Source: DASZKW01 sp035552775
Lineage (GTDB): Bacteria > Actinomycetota > Acidimicrobiia > Acidimicrobiales > Palsa-688
Length of the DNA stretch: 30,532 nt
NCBI GenBank assembly: GCA_035552775.1
Contig: DASZKW010000107.1
Location: forward strand, 1 to 30,532
Direction of reading: 5' to 3'
The notes beneath the pieces are model-generated. The model did not search any database. It saw nothing but the letters and a program-made list of their open reading frames with translations, and was not told where the DNA came from. The position numbers and the translations under genes are program-made. Shown here in pieces: positions 7,481 through 14,751 of this stretch (positions are counted from its first letter, which is position 1; every line of letters begins with the position of its first letter).

Positions 7481-8158
7481 ATGCCCACCTTTGTCGTTCG
7501 TGTGTGGATGCCGGACCGTCCCGGCGCCCTCGGTGCGGTGGCCAGCCGTATCGGCTCCGTGCGCGGCGACCTGATCGGCATCGACATATTGGAGAGGGGC
7601 GGCGGCCGTGCCATCGACGAACTCGTCGTCCACCTCGCCGACGCCTGCTTGGTCCCGCTGCTCGCTCGGGAGATCGCCCAGGTGGACGGCGTCGATGTCG
7701 AGGATGTTCGTCCCGTGGTCGACGCCCTCGATCCCCGTCTGGACGCTTTGGAGACGGCCGCCTACCTGGTGACGCGGACCAGCGTCTCGGACCTGCTCAC
7801 GGCCCTGGCCGAGCGCAGCGCCCACGACTTGGAGGCCGACTGGGCGGCGGTGGTCGACCTCCACGCCCCGCTCCCGGTGGTGGCGGTGGGCCCGGTGCCA
7901 CCCGCACCGTGGTTGGCTGCGTTCGTGGCCGGGAGCCGGGTCTCGATGGCGTCGCGCAGCGACGACTCCGGGCCCGACGACGTCGTGTGGGCCGACCTGA
8001 GCGGAGCCGACCTGGTCGTGGTGATCGGGCGCAGGGGCCGGCCGTACCGTGCCAGGGAGCGCCGTCAGCTGACCGCTGTGGGCAGGATCGCCGACCACCG
8101 CTGGACCGAACTGGTTACCCGTCCCGCCATGTTGCTCCACCCGAGCGTCACCACCTGA
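7481..8158 (+). CDS. ACT-domain protein
   Basis: A 225-residue cytoplasmic protein. Residues 1-75 form an ACT amino-acid-binding domain (TFVVRVWMPDRPGALGAVASRIG), with the conserved Gly at the ligand interface. The remainder (about 85-215) has alternating hydrophobic strands such as APLPVVAVGPV and ADLVVVIGRRGRPYRARERRQL, resembling a degenerate GAF-like domain without clear ligand residues. No catalytic motif is present, so a regulatory role is likely, perhaps sensing an amino acid linked to the upstream aminotransferase. That link rests on adjacency only; the two genes have separate promoters and a long hairpin between them. ATG 7481 was chosen because of the TACGTT box 7 nt upstream. Confidence 0.75.
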   Translation: MPTFVVRVWMPDRPGALGAVASRIGSVRGDLIGIDILERGGGRAIDELVVHLADACLVPLLAREIAQVDGVDVEDVRPVVDALDPRLDALETAAYLVTRTSVSDLLTALAERSAHDLEADWAAVVDLHAPLPVVAVGPVPPAPWLAAFVAGSRVSMASRSDDSGPDDVVWADLSGADLVVVIGRRGRPYRARERRQLTAVGRIADHRWTELVTRPAMLLHPSVTT

Positions 8159-8224
8159 GGCGCCGGTCCGGCCGACCCGAGGGCGGCGGCCGGCCGCGGC
8201 GACGGGTCCCCAAAATGATCGGCG

Positions 8225-8851
8225 CTACAAGCCGAGCCGGGCGCGGGCCAGGCGTCTTTGGGCATCGGGTTCGCCGTCGAGGGCAACGGTGGCTGCGTCC
8301 CCCCGCCCGAACGCCCACAACACCAGCTCGCCCGGTGTCCCGGTGACGGTGACGCTCGGGGTGGCGCGCCTGGCAACGACGTCGTCGCGCCCGGGGGCCG
8401 CCAGGCGAACCCCGACCGGGGACCGGCGGGTAAGCACCCTGGCCAGCCGGCCCAGGCTTCGCCACAGGGCCGATTCGCTGTCCTCGCCGACATCGCGGGG
8501 TGCCCACGTCGGCTGGGCGCGGCGCAGGTCCTCATGGTGGACGAAGTACTCGACGGTGTTGACTGACCCGTCGACGGCAGGAAGGGAGAAGGGGAAAGGG
8601 GGTCCGCTGCGGAGGCGGTTCACCAGTTGGTCCCACGGCTGCCCGTCGCGGATCGCAGTCTGGACCCTCGCAGTGTGGCCCGACAGCATGCTGACGACTA
8701 TGCCCACCGACGCGTCTGGTCGGGTGTCTCGCATGACCAAGTGGGCGGCGAGATCGCGTGCCCGCCAACCTTCGCACAGCGTCGGGGCGTCGGGCCCGAG
8801 ATCGTGAAGGAGGTCGGCGAGGGACCGTCGTTCACGCTGAGCCGGGATCAT
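8225..8851 (-). CDS. TIGR03085-type maleylpyruvate isomerase-like metal-binding protein
   Basis: A 208-residue protein of the DinB/MDMPI-like four-helix family common in actinobacteria (TIGR03085). The N-terminal part includes ERRSLADLLHDLGPDAPTLCEGWRARDLAAHLVMRDTRPD, where the His of AAHL is one of the expected metal ligands, and VEYFVHHEDLRRAQP supplies further His/Glu ligands. The C-terminal part (about 145-205) matches the sterol-carrier-like tail (VTVTGTPGELVLWAFGR). The reaction is unknown; relatives use mycothiol or bind a metal without known function. A TAGCAT -10 box 6 nt upstream marks ATG 8851 as a leaderless start. The gene is divergent from nrdJ across a 535-nt spacer. Confidence 0.85.
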   Translation of the reverse strand: MIPAQRERRSLADLLHDLGPDAPTLCEGWRARDLAAHLVMRDTRPDASVGIVVSMLSGHTARVQTAIRDGQPWDQLVNRLRSGPPFPFSLPAVDGSVNTVEYFVHHEDLRRAQPTWAPRDVGEDSESALWRSLGRLARVLTRRSPVGVRLAAPGRDDVVARRATPSVTVTGTPGELVLWAFGRGDAATVALDGEPDAQRRLARARLGL

Positions 8852-8857
8852 GGCACG

Positions 8858-8863
8858 ATGCTA
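8858..8863 (-). promoter_or_regulatory. -10 box TAGCAT of the TIGR03085-type gene
   Basis: On the minus strand TAGCAT is followed by 6 nt and then the ATG at 8851, so the transcript is probably leaderless. Confidence 0.5.
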
Positions 8864-8967
8864 TGTCCACGCGGACACCCACGAGACAGATCCTCCCACG
8901 AGGAGAGTGTCCCTAGCGCGACCCCCCCGTCGAAGGGGCGGGGACGTGGGGGGCCGGCGCTAGGGCT

Positions 8968-8997
8968 AGGCCGCCGAGGGGGCAGCTTCGGCGGCTT
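8968..8997. repeat. 10-bp hairpin in the nrdJ upstream spacer
   Basis: Left arm 8968-8977 and right arm 8988-8997 pair over 10 bp (one G-U) around a 10-nt loop; the core is CCGCCGA/TCGGCGG. It could be part of an untranslated RNA or a terminator for transcription entering from the left. There is no U-tract. Confidence 0.4.
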
Positions 8998-9107
8998 CGA
9001 ACAGAGTACCCGACCGCACTCGAACCCAAACCGTGATTCTCGTGTTTTGGGCAACCTTTCAGCCGGTTCTCAGCGCCAAACGTCCAGCTGAGGCCAAGAT
9101 CTCGATG

Positions 9108-9171
9108 AGATCCACAGACGGTCCCAGGGCGGAGCAGGTCATCCACAGGGTTCCCCCACTATCGATCCACA
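9108..9171. promoter_or_regulatory. Cluster of three DnaA-box-like motifs upstream of nrdJ
   Basis: ATCCACA occurs three times in the same orientation at 9110-9116, 9141-9147 and 9165-9171. The middle copy (TCATCCACA) differs from the DnaA consensus TTATCCACA at one position; the others differ at two. The cluster lies about 90-150 nt upstream of the nrdJ promoter. DnaA control of ribonucleotide reductase is known in E. coli; here it is only suggested. Confidence 0.35.
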
Positions 9172-9257
9172 CGGGCCCAGTCGTACCTTGGCGGGAGGAC
9201 CGAGGTGCAAACCTTCGCGAGCACCCTCTGACCAGCAACTTCGCGAACACCTTTCGC

Positions 9258-9286
9258 TTGCGCCAGCGTAGTTACGGTGGTGTAAT
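9258..9286 (+). promoter_or_regulatory. Sigma-70-like promoter of nrdJ
   Basis: TTGCGC (9258-9263), a 17-nt spacer and TGTAAT (9281-9286) form a near-consensus promoter. The -10 overlaps the 10-bp palindrome TGTAATTACA (9281-9290), a possible repressor site. The predicted start near 9293 gives a leader of about 94 nt. Confidence 0.55.
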
Positions 9287-9301
9287 TACATCCACGATCT
9301 T

Positions 9302-9354
9302 GTGTCTCCCTGGACACCTACCACTACTGGTTGTGGTGTCGCCCACCGGGCGAC
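9302..9354 (+). promoter_or_regulatory. Tandem hairpins in the nrdJ leader RNA
   Basis: GTGTC/GACAC pair at 9302-9317. ACCAC/GTGGT pair at 9320-9337. GTCGCCC/GGGCGAC pair at 9338-9354 with a 3-nt loop. The last ends 16 nt before the AGGAGGA ribosome binding site (9371-9377). The middle repeat loosely resembles an NrdR-box palindrome but departs from the AT-rich consensus. Attenuation or repressor binding is possible but unproven. Confidence 0.35.
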
Positions 9355-9386
9355 CAGCAGCCCGGCAACGAGGAGGACTTCTACAG

Positions 9387-12300
9387 ATGGCCATTGCACC
9401 TGAGCGGATAGGGATCGGCATCGGGCGTCACTTCACCGCGCCGGGCGAGGACCCCTACGACACGGTGACTTGGGAACGGCGCGACGCCAGGATCAGCCAC
9501 TGGGCCACGGGCGCGGTGGCCTTCGAGCAGGCCGGCGTCGAGGTGCCCTCGACGTGGAGCATCAACGCCACCAACATCCTGGCCCAGAAGTACTTCCGGG
9601 GGACGCTCGGCACCCCCGAACGGGAGCAGTCCCTCAAGGCGGTGGCCGACCGGGTGGTAGACACCATCGCCGGATGGGGGCGCAAGGACGGCTACTTCGT
9701 CGACGACGCCGAGGCGGACGCCTTCACGGCCGAGCTCAAGTACCTGATCATCCATCAGAAGGCCGCGTTCAACTCGCCGGTGTGGTTCAACATCGGGGTC
9801 AGGGGCGTCCCCCAACAGGCGTCGGCGTGTTTCATCCTTTCGGTCGACGACTCCATGGACGCGATCCTCGACTGGTACAAAGAAGAGGGGACGATCTTCA
9901 AGGGAGGCTCCGGTGCCGGGGTCAACCTGTCCAAGATCCGCTCCTCCAAGGAGGGCTTGCGTGGCGGGGGCACGGCATCGGGCCCCGTTAGTTTCATGCG
10001 CGGCGCCGACGCTTCGGCTGGGACGATCAAGAGTGGGGGCAAGACCCGCCGCGCCGCCAAGATGGTGATCCTCAACGTGGACCATCCCGACGTCGAGGAC
10101 TTCATCTGGTGCAAGGCCATCGAGGAGCGCAAGGCGCGCGCCTTGCGCGACGCCGGGTTCGATATGGACCTCGACGGCAAGGACAGCCACTCGACGCAGT
10201 ACCAAAACGCCAACAACTCGGTGCGGGTGACCGACGAGTTCATGGAGGCGGTGCTCGACGACGCCGACTGGCATCTGCGGGCGGTGACGACCGGCGAGGT
10301 CGTCCACACGCTACGGGCGAGGGACCTGTTCCGCCAGATCGCCAAGGCGGCGTGGGAGTGCGCTGATCCCGGCATGCAGTTCGACACCACCATCAACAAG
10401 TGGCACACGGCGGCGGCGACGGGCCGGATCAACGCCAGCAACCCATGTTGTTTCGTGGGCGAGACCAAGATCGTCACCGTCGACGGGCGTGTGTCGCTTG
10501 CCGAGTTGGCGGCGCGCTGCGACGCCGGACTGGCGCTGCCCGTCGTCGCCACGCTGGACGTCATCGAGGACGCATCCATCCAACGCCCGATAGTGAAGGC
10601 ATGGGTGGCGGGTCACACCAATGAGCTCGTGGTGGTCCGCACGGCCTGCGGCGGTGAACTGCGCTGCACTCCCGAGCACCGATTCTTGACCGCGAGCGGC
10701 GAATGGGTGGAGGCCCGGGATCTTCTGCCCTGGATGGCCCTTCGGGCGTTAGGAGACGCCGACTCCGTCGTATCGTGCGAGAGCCTCGTGCTCGACGAGG
10801 AGGTGGCGGTCTACGACATCGAGGTGGCCGGCACCCACAACTTCGCGGTGGCCACCACCGGCCTCGGTGCGGTGATCGTCCACAACTCCGAGTACATGCA
10901 CCTCGACAACTCGGCGTGCAACCTGGCGAGCCTCAACCTCCTCACGTTCCTCCAGGCCGACGGGTCCTTCGACGTGGAGGGCTTCAAGGCGGCCACGGGC
11001 GTGATCTTCACCGCCCAGGAGATCCTGGTCGGCAATGCCGATTACCCCACGGCGAAGATTGCAGAGACGTCGCGGCGGTTCCGTCAACTCGGGATCGGCT
11101 ACGCGAACCTCGGTGCCCTGCTCATGGCCCAGGGTGTGCCCTACGACTCGGACGAGGGCCGGGCGTGGGCCGCAGCGATTACCGCGTTGCTCACGGGCGA
11201 GTCGTACACCACCTCGGCGCGTACGGCGGCCCGGATGGGCCCGTTCGCCGGGTACACCGAAAACCGTGACCAGATGCTCCGGGTGCTGCGCATGCACCGG
11301 GAAGCAGCAGCAGATATCGACGAGGAACTGGTACCACCCGAGCTACTGTCCGCCGCCCAGGAGGCGTGGGATGTGGCCGTGGAAATAGCCGAAGAATACG
11401 GCGTAAGGAATTCACAGGCGAGCGTGTTGGCGCCGACCGGAACCATAGCCTTGCTAATGGATTGTGACACGACCGGGATCGAGCCGGACCTCGGTCTGGT
11501 GAAGACGAAGAAGCTGGTGGGCGGGGGGACGATGTCGATCGTCAACCAGACGGTGCCACGGGCGTTGCGCCAGCTCGGCTATACCGACGACCAGGTGAGC
11601 GCCATCATCGCCTACATCGACGAGCACAAGTCGATCATCGGGAGCCCCCACCTCCGAGCCGACCACCTGCCGGTGTTCGCCTGCTCGATGGGTGACAACA
11701 CAATCCATTACCGCGGTCATATCCGGATGATGGGGGCCGTGCAACCGTTCATCTCCGGTGCCATATCGAAGACAGTCAACGTTCCAGAGGAAGTGACGGT
11801 CGAGGAGGTCGAGCAGATCCACATCGAGGCGTGGCAGCTCGGGATCAAGGCCATCGCCATGTACCGCGACAACTGCAAGGTTGCCCAGCCGCTGGCCACC
11901 GCAAAAAAGACGCTGGCAAATCCCGACGCTTCCGAGGCCGAGGTCCACGACGCCCAACTGGCCCTGAAGGTGGCCGAGCTGGAGACGGCTTTGGAGCGTC
12001 ACACAGTGGTGGTCAAGCAACCGGTCCGGGAACGACTTCCGAGGAGGCGCCGCTCGACCACCTTCGCGTTCCGGGTGGCGGACTGCGAGGGCTACGTGAC
12101 GGTCGGGGAGTACGACGACGGGCGTGCCGGCGAGGTGTTCATGAAGGTCTCGAAGCAGGGCTCGACCCTGGCGGGGATCATGGACGCGTTCGCTATTGCG
12201 GTCAGCCTGGGTCTCCAGCACGGGGTGCCTCTGGCGACCTACGTCAAGAAGTACACCAACATGCGGTTTGAGCCCGCAGGCATGACCGACGACCCCGAGC

Positions 12301-12596
12301 TGCGCATCGCCCAGTCGCTGGTCGACTACATCTTCCGCCGCCTGGCGGTGGACTACCTCTCCCCCGAGGAGCGGGCCGAGCTCGGGGTCATGACCACCGG
12401 GGAGCGCATGCAGCCGACGCTTCCGGGGGTGGAGGAGACGACCACGCCGAGTTCGTCGGTCGTCGAGCCTTCACTGCCGCTGTCGATGGTGGACACCGCC
12501 GACGCGCCGTACTGCTACCAGTGTGGGGTGCAGATGCAGCGGGCGGGGAGCTGCCACGCCTGCCCCTCCTGCGGGACAACCAGCGGCTGCTCTTGA
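9387..12596 (+). CDS. nrdJ: B12-dependent (class II) ribonucleotide reductase with a mini-intein
   Basis: Adenosylcobalamin-dependent reductase that makes deoxyribonucleotides. The precursor has 1069 residues; removing the 146-residue intein leaves 923, a normal NrdJ length. Active-site elements are the redox Cys148 (QASACFILS), the NPC|SEY motif with the radical Cys354, and the second redox Cys511 (SACNLASLNL). The phosphate-binding APTGTIALLMDCDTTGIEP and a C-terminal zinc ribbon (YCYQCGVQ, then CPSCGTTSGCS, residues about 1042-1069) complete it. The intein separates Cys354 from the catalytic Glu502 (precursor numbering), so the enzyme is inactive until splicing. ATG 9387 was chosen for the AGGAGGA site 9 nt upstream and because the homologous region begins there. 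nrdR, often next to nrdJ, is not in the window. Confidence 0.95.
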   Translation: MAIAPERIGIGIGRHFTAPGEDPYDTVTWERRDARISHWATGAVAFEQAGVEVPSTWSINATNILAQKYFRGTLGTPEREQSLKAVADRVVDTIAGWGRKDGYFVDDAEADAFTAELKYLIIHQKAAFNSPVWFNIGVRGVPQQASACFILSVDDSMDAILDWYKEEGTIFKGGSGAGVNLSKIRSSKEGLRGGGTASGPVSFMRGADASAGTIKSGGKTRRAAKMVILNVDHPDVEDFIWCKAIEERKARALRDAGFDMDLDGKDSHSTQYQNANNSVRVTDEFMEAVLDDADWHLRAVTTGEVVHTLRARDLFRQIAKAAWECADPGMQFDTTINKWHTAAATGRINASNPCCFVGETKIVTVDGRVSLAELAARCDAGLALPVVATLDVIEDASIQRPIVKAWVAGHTNELVVVRTACGGELRCTPEHRFLTASGEWVEARDLLPWMALRALGDADSVVSCESLVLDEEVAVYDIEVAGTHNFAVATTGLGAVIVHNSEYMHLDNSACNLASLNLLTFLQADGSFDVEGFKAATGVIFTAQEILVGNADYPTAKIAETSRRFRQLGIGYANLGALLMAQGVPYDSDEGRAWAAAITALLTGESYTTSARTAARMGPFAGYTENRDQMLRVLRMHREAAADIDEELVPPELLSAAQEAWDVAVEIAEEYGVRNSQASVLAPTGTIALLMDCDTTGIEPDLGLVKTKKLVGGGTMSIVNQTVPRALRQLGYTDDQVSAIIAYIDEHKSIIGSPHLRADHLPVFACSMGDNTIHYRGHIRMMGAVQPFISGAISKTVNVPEEVTVEEVEQIHIEAWQLGIKAIAMYRDNCKVAQPLATAKKTLANPDASEAEVHDAQLALKVAELETALERHTVVVKQPVRERLPRRRRSTTFAFRVADCEGYVTVGEYDDGRAGEVFMKVSKQGSTLAGIMDAFAIAVSLGLQHGVPLATYVKKYTNMRFEPAGMTDDPELRIAQSLVDYIFRRLAVDYLSPEERAELGVMTTGERMQPTLPGVEETTTPSSSVVEPSLPLSMVDTADAPYCYQCGVQMQRAGSCHACPSCGTTSGCS
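10449..10886 (+). other. Mini-intein in NrdJ (residues 355-500)
   Basis: Self-splicing Hint-fold protein element of 146 residues. Block A starts at Cys355 (CFVGETKIVTVDGRVSLAEL). Block B contains the TxxH motif (CTPEHRFLTASGEWVEARDL). Block F reads VAVYDIEVAGTHNFAV. Block G ends GAVIVHN with His499-Asn500, and Ser501 is the +1 nucleophile. The catalytic set Cys1, block-B Thr/His, penultimate His, terminal Asn and Ser+1 is complete, so splicing should work. There is no LAGLIDADG endonuclease region; the linker between blocks B and F is about 30 residues (WMALRALGDADSVVSCESLVLDEE). Removing it restores the family motif NPCSEYMHLD exactly. Codon usage is like that of the host gene. Confidence 0.94.
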
Positions 12597-12695
12597 ACCG
12601 CGCCAGATGAGCCAGGGACTACGAAGGCGTGTGGCGCCGACGGTGGCGGCGATCTTTCTGAGTTCTTTGGGATGAGGCGAGGATGAGGCACGAGG

Positions 12696-12724
12696 TTGGT
12701 TTGCGGCCGCCTGATTGGGTATTT
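12696..12724 (+). promoter_or_regulatory. Possible promoter of the small phage-type domain gene
   Basis: TTGGTT (12696-12701), 17 nt, GTATTT (12719-12724) gives a moderate sigma-70 match, with a predicted leader of about 30 nt before ATG 12760. Confidence 0.3.
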
Positions 12725-12759
12725 GCCTTACGTCGGGGTTCTCGACGAAAGGAGACGTC

Positions 12760-13128
12760 ATGTCTGTCACCGCCTTCCAAGATCTGCCTCTCGCCGACAG
12801 GGAACGTGAGTGGGACGGATCCGCAGCCGAGAAGCGGGTACGGGACTGGTCCGGTGCGACCGACGAGCCCAACGAGAAATACCGGGACGCCCACGTGTGG
12901 TACGACAAGGACAAGAAGGACAATTTTGGCGCATACAAGCTTCTGATCGCCGACGTGGTGGACGGCCGGCTCGAGGCCGTGCCCCGGGGTGTGATGGCCG
13001 CAGGCGCGGTGATGCAGGGATCGCGTGGCGGCGTCGATCTCCCCCGCGACGACATCGACCGGGTGAAGAGCCACCTGGCCAAGTACTACGCGAAAATGGA
13101 CGACTCGCCGCCGTGGGAACGGGCATAG
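12760..13128 (+). CDS. Small protein with a phage prohead-protease-associated type domain
   Basis: A soluble protein of 122 residues with a strong ribosome binding site (AAAGGAG, 6 nt before ATG 12760), so it is probably translated. The N-terminal half is charged and Trp-rich (REREWDGSAAEKRVRDWSG). The C-terminal half (about 55-115: NFGAYKLLIADVVDGRLEAVPRG, AAGAVMQGSRGGVDLP and VKSHLAKYYAKM) resembles a short domain seen at the ends of phage prohead-protease or portal-associated proteins, where it reads like YKLP..AVPRA..AAAA.MLGARGGV.IP...H..RYY. No protease motif or other phage gene is nearby, so this is a free-standing cellular version. I recognise the domain but know no function. It follows nrdJ in the same direction after 163 nt with its own likely promoter. 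Confidence 0.7.
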   Translation: MSVTAFQDLPLADREREWDGSAAEKRVRDWSGATDEPNEKYRDAHVWYDKDKKDNFGAYKLLIADVVDGRLEAVPRGVMAAGAVMQGSRGGVDLPRDDIDRVKSHLAKYYAKMDDSPPWERA

Positions 13129-13138
13129 CGCTCTGGCG

Positions 13139-13144
13139 TAGCGT
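13139..13144 (+). promoter_or_regulatory. -10 box TAGCGT before the surE mini-ORF
   Basis: TAGCGT is followed by 6 nt and GTG 13151, the start of a 21-codon ORF that overlaps surE. The geometry is the same as at other leaderless genes here. Confidence 0.5.
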
Positions 13145-13150
13145 GGGAGG

Positions 13151-13216
13151 GTGAGCACGAGCCGCCTGCCGCCAAGAGCCGCGAACGACGCTTTTGGGAC
13201 GGCCCTGTCCTGGTGA
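13151..13216 (+). CDS. Putative leaderless mini-ORF coupled to surE (21 aa)
   Basis: GTG start 6 nt after TAGCGT. It encodes a 21-residue peptide beginning VSTSRLPPRAAND and ending in Trp; its TGA (13214-13216) overlaps the surE GTG (13213-13215) as GTGA. It is out of frame with surE, so it is not an N-terminal extension. The surE start lacks a Shine-Dalgarno sequence, which fits reinitiation by ribosomes finishing this ORF. No peptide function is suggested. Chance overlap cannot be excluded. Confidence 0.4.
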   Translation: MSTSRLPPRAANDAFGTALSW

Positions 13217-14049
13217 GCCTGCGGATCCTGGTCACCAACGACGACGGGGTGGACTCGGAGGGCCTTCACGTCCTTGCCCGTCGCATGCAGACCGCGGGCG
13301 ACGTGGTAGTGGTGGCGCCGGACAAGGAGTATTCCGGCGCCAGTGCTGCTCTCGGGTCACTCCAGAGCATCCACCCCGAAGTGCACAACTTCGACATCGC
13401 GGGCATCCCCGAGACTTGGGCGGTCAGCGGCCCCCCCGCCCTATGCGTCACCTTTGCCCGCTTGGGGGCGTTTGGTCCTCCGTTCGACTTGGTAGTGGCA
13501 GGGATAAACCCCGGTGCCAACGTCGGCCGTTCTGTGTACCACTCCGGCACCGTGGGCGCTGCCGTCACCGCCCGCAACAGCGGCATCAGCGCGCTGGCAG
13601 TCAGCCAGGCGGTCAAGGACTTCGGTGTCGAGGGTCAGGGATCCGACGAGATGCTGGAGGGGCAGTGCTGGTCGTCTGCGGCAGCGGTCGCAGAGGCGGT
13701 GGCGAGGACACTGCTCGGCGACCCACCCGCAATGCCGGTGGTCGCCAACGTCAACCTGCCCAACCTTCCCCTCGCAGAGATCAAAGGCTGGCGTCACACC
13801 AGGCTTGCCATCATCCCGACGCGGTCAATGGCGGCGGCTGCGCTCGTCCCCAAGGCGGGCCACCCGGGATCGTTCCGGGTGCGGATGACATGGGGCGACG
13901 CCGTGTCACTCCCCCCCGACACCGACGGCGGCGCCATCGAGCGGGGTCAGGTTTCGCTGATGTTCCTCGGCCACCTCTCCGAATCCGATCCGGCGCCGGC
14001 CGTGGCCGGCGCGGTGGGAGACACGCTCGAGCGCTTGCTTGGGCCGTAG
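13213..14049 (+). CDS. surE: 5'/3'-nucleotidase SurE
   Basis: Metal-dependent nucleoside monophosphate phosphatase of 278 residues, cytoplasmic. The N-terminal ILVTNDDGVDSEGL holds the metal ligands Asn9-Asp10-Asp11; the second metal loop reads APDKEYSGASAALG, and GINPGANVGRSVYHSGTVGAA supplies the remaining Asn and the family signature. The C-terminal part carries the oligomerisation tail. SurE enzymes remove phosphate from 5' or 3' nucleotides and are linked to stress survival. The start is GTG overlapping the stop of a leaderless mini-ORF. The flavin reductase gene starts 14 nt after its stop, so the two are probably co-transcribed. Confidence 0.93.
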   Translation: MSLRILVTNDDGVDSEGLHVLARRMQTAGDVVVVAPDKEYSGASAALGSLQSIHPEVHNFDIAGIPETWAVSGPPALCVTFARLGAFGPPFDLVVAGINPGANVGRSVYHSGTVGAAVTARNSGISALAVSQAVKDFGVEGQGSDEMLEGQCWSSAAAVAEAVARTLLGDPPAMPVVANVNLPNLPLAEIKGWRHTRLAIIPTRSMAAAALVPKAGHPGSFRVRMTWGDAVSLPPDTDGGAIERGQVSLMFLGHLSESDPAPAVAGAVGDTLERLLGP

Positions 14050-14063
14050 GGGACTCCCGCCCG

Positions 14064-14546
14064 GTGTCGGAGAGCGAGATCGATCGCGGGGTGTTCCGTA
14101 CCGTCCTCGGCCACTTCGCCAGCGGCGTGGCGGTGGTCGCCGGCAGGGACGGCGGTACACCGCTCGGCTTCACGTGCCAATCGTTCTTCTCCCTGTCCCT
14201 CGACCCGCCCCTTGTCGCTATAGCCCCGTCACGGGCGTCGACGAGCTGGCCGAGGATGGTCCCGTCGGGGTCGTTCACGGTAAGCGTGCTCGCCGAGGAC
14301 CAGGAGGCCCTGGCCCGGGTATTCGCCACGTCCGGGGGCGACAAGTTCGCTGGCATCGGCTGGTCGGCGGGTCGCACCGGGGCTCCGCGGATCCACGACT
14401 GCCTGGCATGGGTGGACTGCCACATCGAAGCGATTCACGAGGGGGGGGACCATCTCGTGGTAGTGGGCCGCGTCGTCGACCTCGAGGTGGGAGGCGGCGT
14501 GCCCCTGTTGTTCTACCGGGGCGGCTTCGGCGGCTTCCGTTCCTGA
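14064..14546 (+). CDS. Flavin reductase-like (FMN-binding split barrel) protein
   Basis: A 160-residue HpaC/flavin-reductase domain protein that would bind FMN or FAD and reduce it with NAD(P)H, usually to feed a monooxygenase. Family features in order: FRTVLGHFASGVAVVAG, the flavin-binding GFTCQSFFSLSLDPPLVAIAP, SFTVSVLAEDQEALARVFA, the DKFAGIGW segment and the C-terminal HLVVVGRVVDLEVG with PLLFYRGGFGGF. It starts at GTG 14064, 14 nt after surE, with no distinct ribosome binding site. No partner monooxygenase is in the window, so its acceptor is unknown; some family members act alone. Confidence 0.88.
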   Translation: MSESEIDRGVFRTVLGHFASGVAVVAGRDGGTPLGFTCQSFFSLSLDPPLVAIAPSRASTSWPRMVPSGSFTVSVLAEDQEALARVFATSGGDKFAGIGWSAGRTGAPRIHDCLAWVDCHIEAIHEGGDHLVVVGRVVDLEVGGGVPLLFYRGGFGGFRS

Positions 14547-14651
14547 GGCGAGCCTCTGGGAGACACGAGCTCGTCGACGGCGGTGGCGCCGGGGCAGCCG
14601 TGAGCGTCGCGCCGGTCGACGAGACCCTACACCGAGGTTACACACCAACTA

Positions 14652-14750
14652 CAAAGACGAGCGGTGCTACTTCGACAAGTTCATGCCCGGTTGATGGCAT
14701 TGACCTGCGGATTTGCTGCTCGGGCAGTCGAAGTAGCACCGCTCGCCTTG
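14652..14750. repeat. Long palindromic element, copy B (25/24-nt arms, 50-nt loop)
   Basis: Left arm 14652-14676 and right arm 14727-14750 pair nearly perfectly around a loop of exactly 50 nt (14677-14726). The arms are homologous to copy A (7320-7419). Where the left arm differs from A (GCGGT for GCGTT, TACTTCGAC for TACGTCGAC) the right arm changes to match, which preserves pairing. One A-C mismatch and one missing T lie near the open end. Loop similarity to A is mostly in the 3' half (ACCTG; CTCGGG). It sits directly before the -10 box of the transpeptidase gene. Confidence 0.85.
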
Positions 14751-14751
14751 G

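Larger units (their letters stand above)
8852..9386. other. 535-nt gene-free leader between divergent genes
   Basis: No open frame here has a recognisable product. It is possible to read the nrdJ frame upstream to 9033, but that stretch has no family similarity and the ribosome binding site and ATG at 9371-9389 mark the real start. The spacer holds a strong hairpin (8968-8997), three ATCCACA motifs (9110-9171), a sigma-70-like promoter (9258-9286) and two to three small hairpins (9302-9354). I saw no conserved cobalamin-riboswitch box. Confidence 0.7.

Noticed and set aside
8998..9014. LexA (SOS) box TCGAACN4GTTCGA
   Set aside because: Only the left half TCGAAC is present; the right half does not match.
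9033..9386. N-terminal extension of nrdJ by 118 codons
   Set aside because: The frame is open, but ATG 9387 has an AGGAGGA site at good distance and the extension contains a promoter and hairpins and no family similarity.
8852..9386. Cobalamin riboswitch for the B12-dependent NrdJ
   Set aside because: No conserved B12-box was seen by eye on the plus strand; a covariance search would be needed to exclude it fully.
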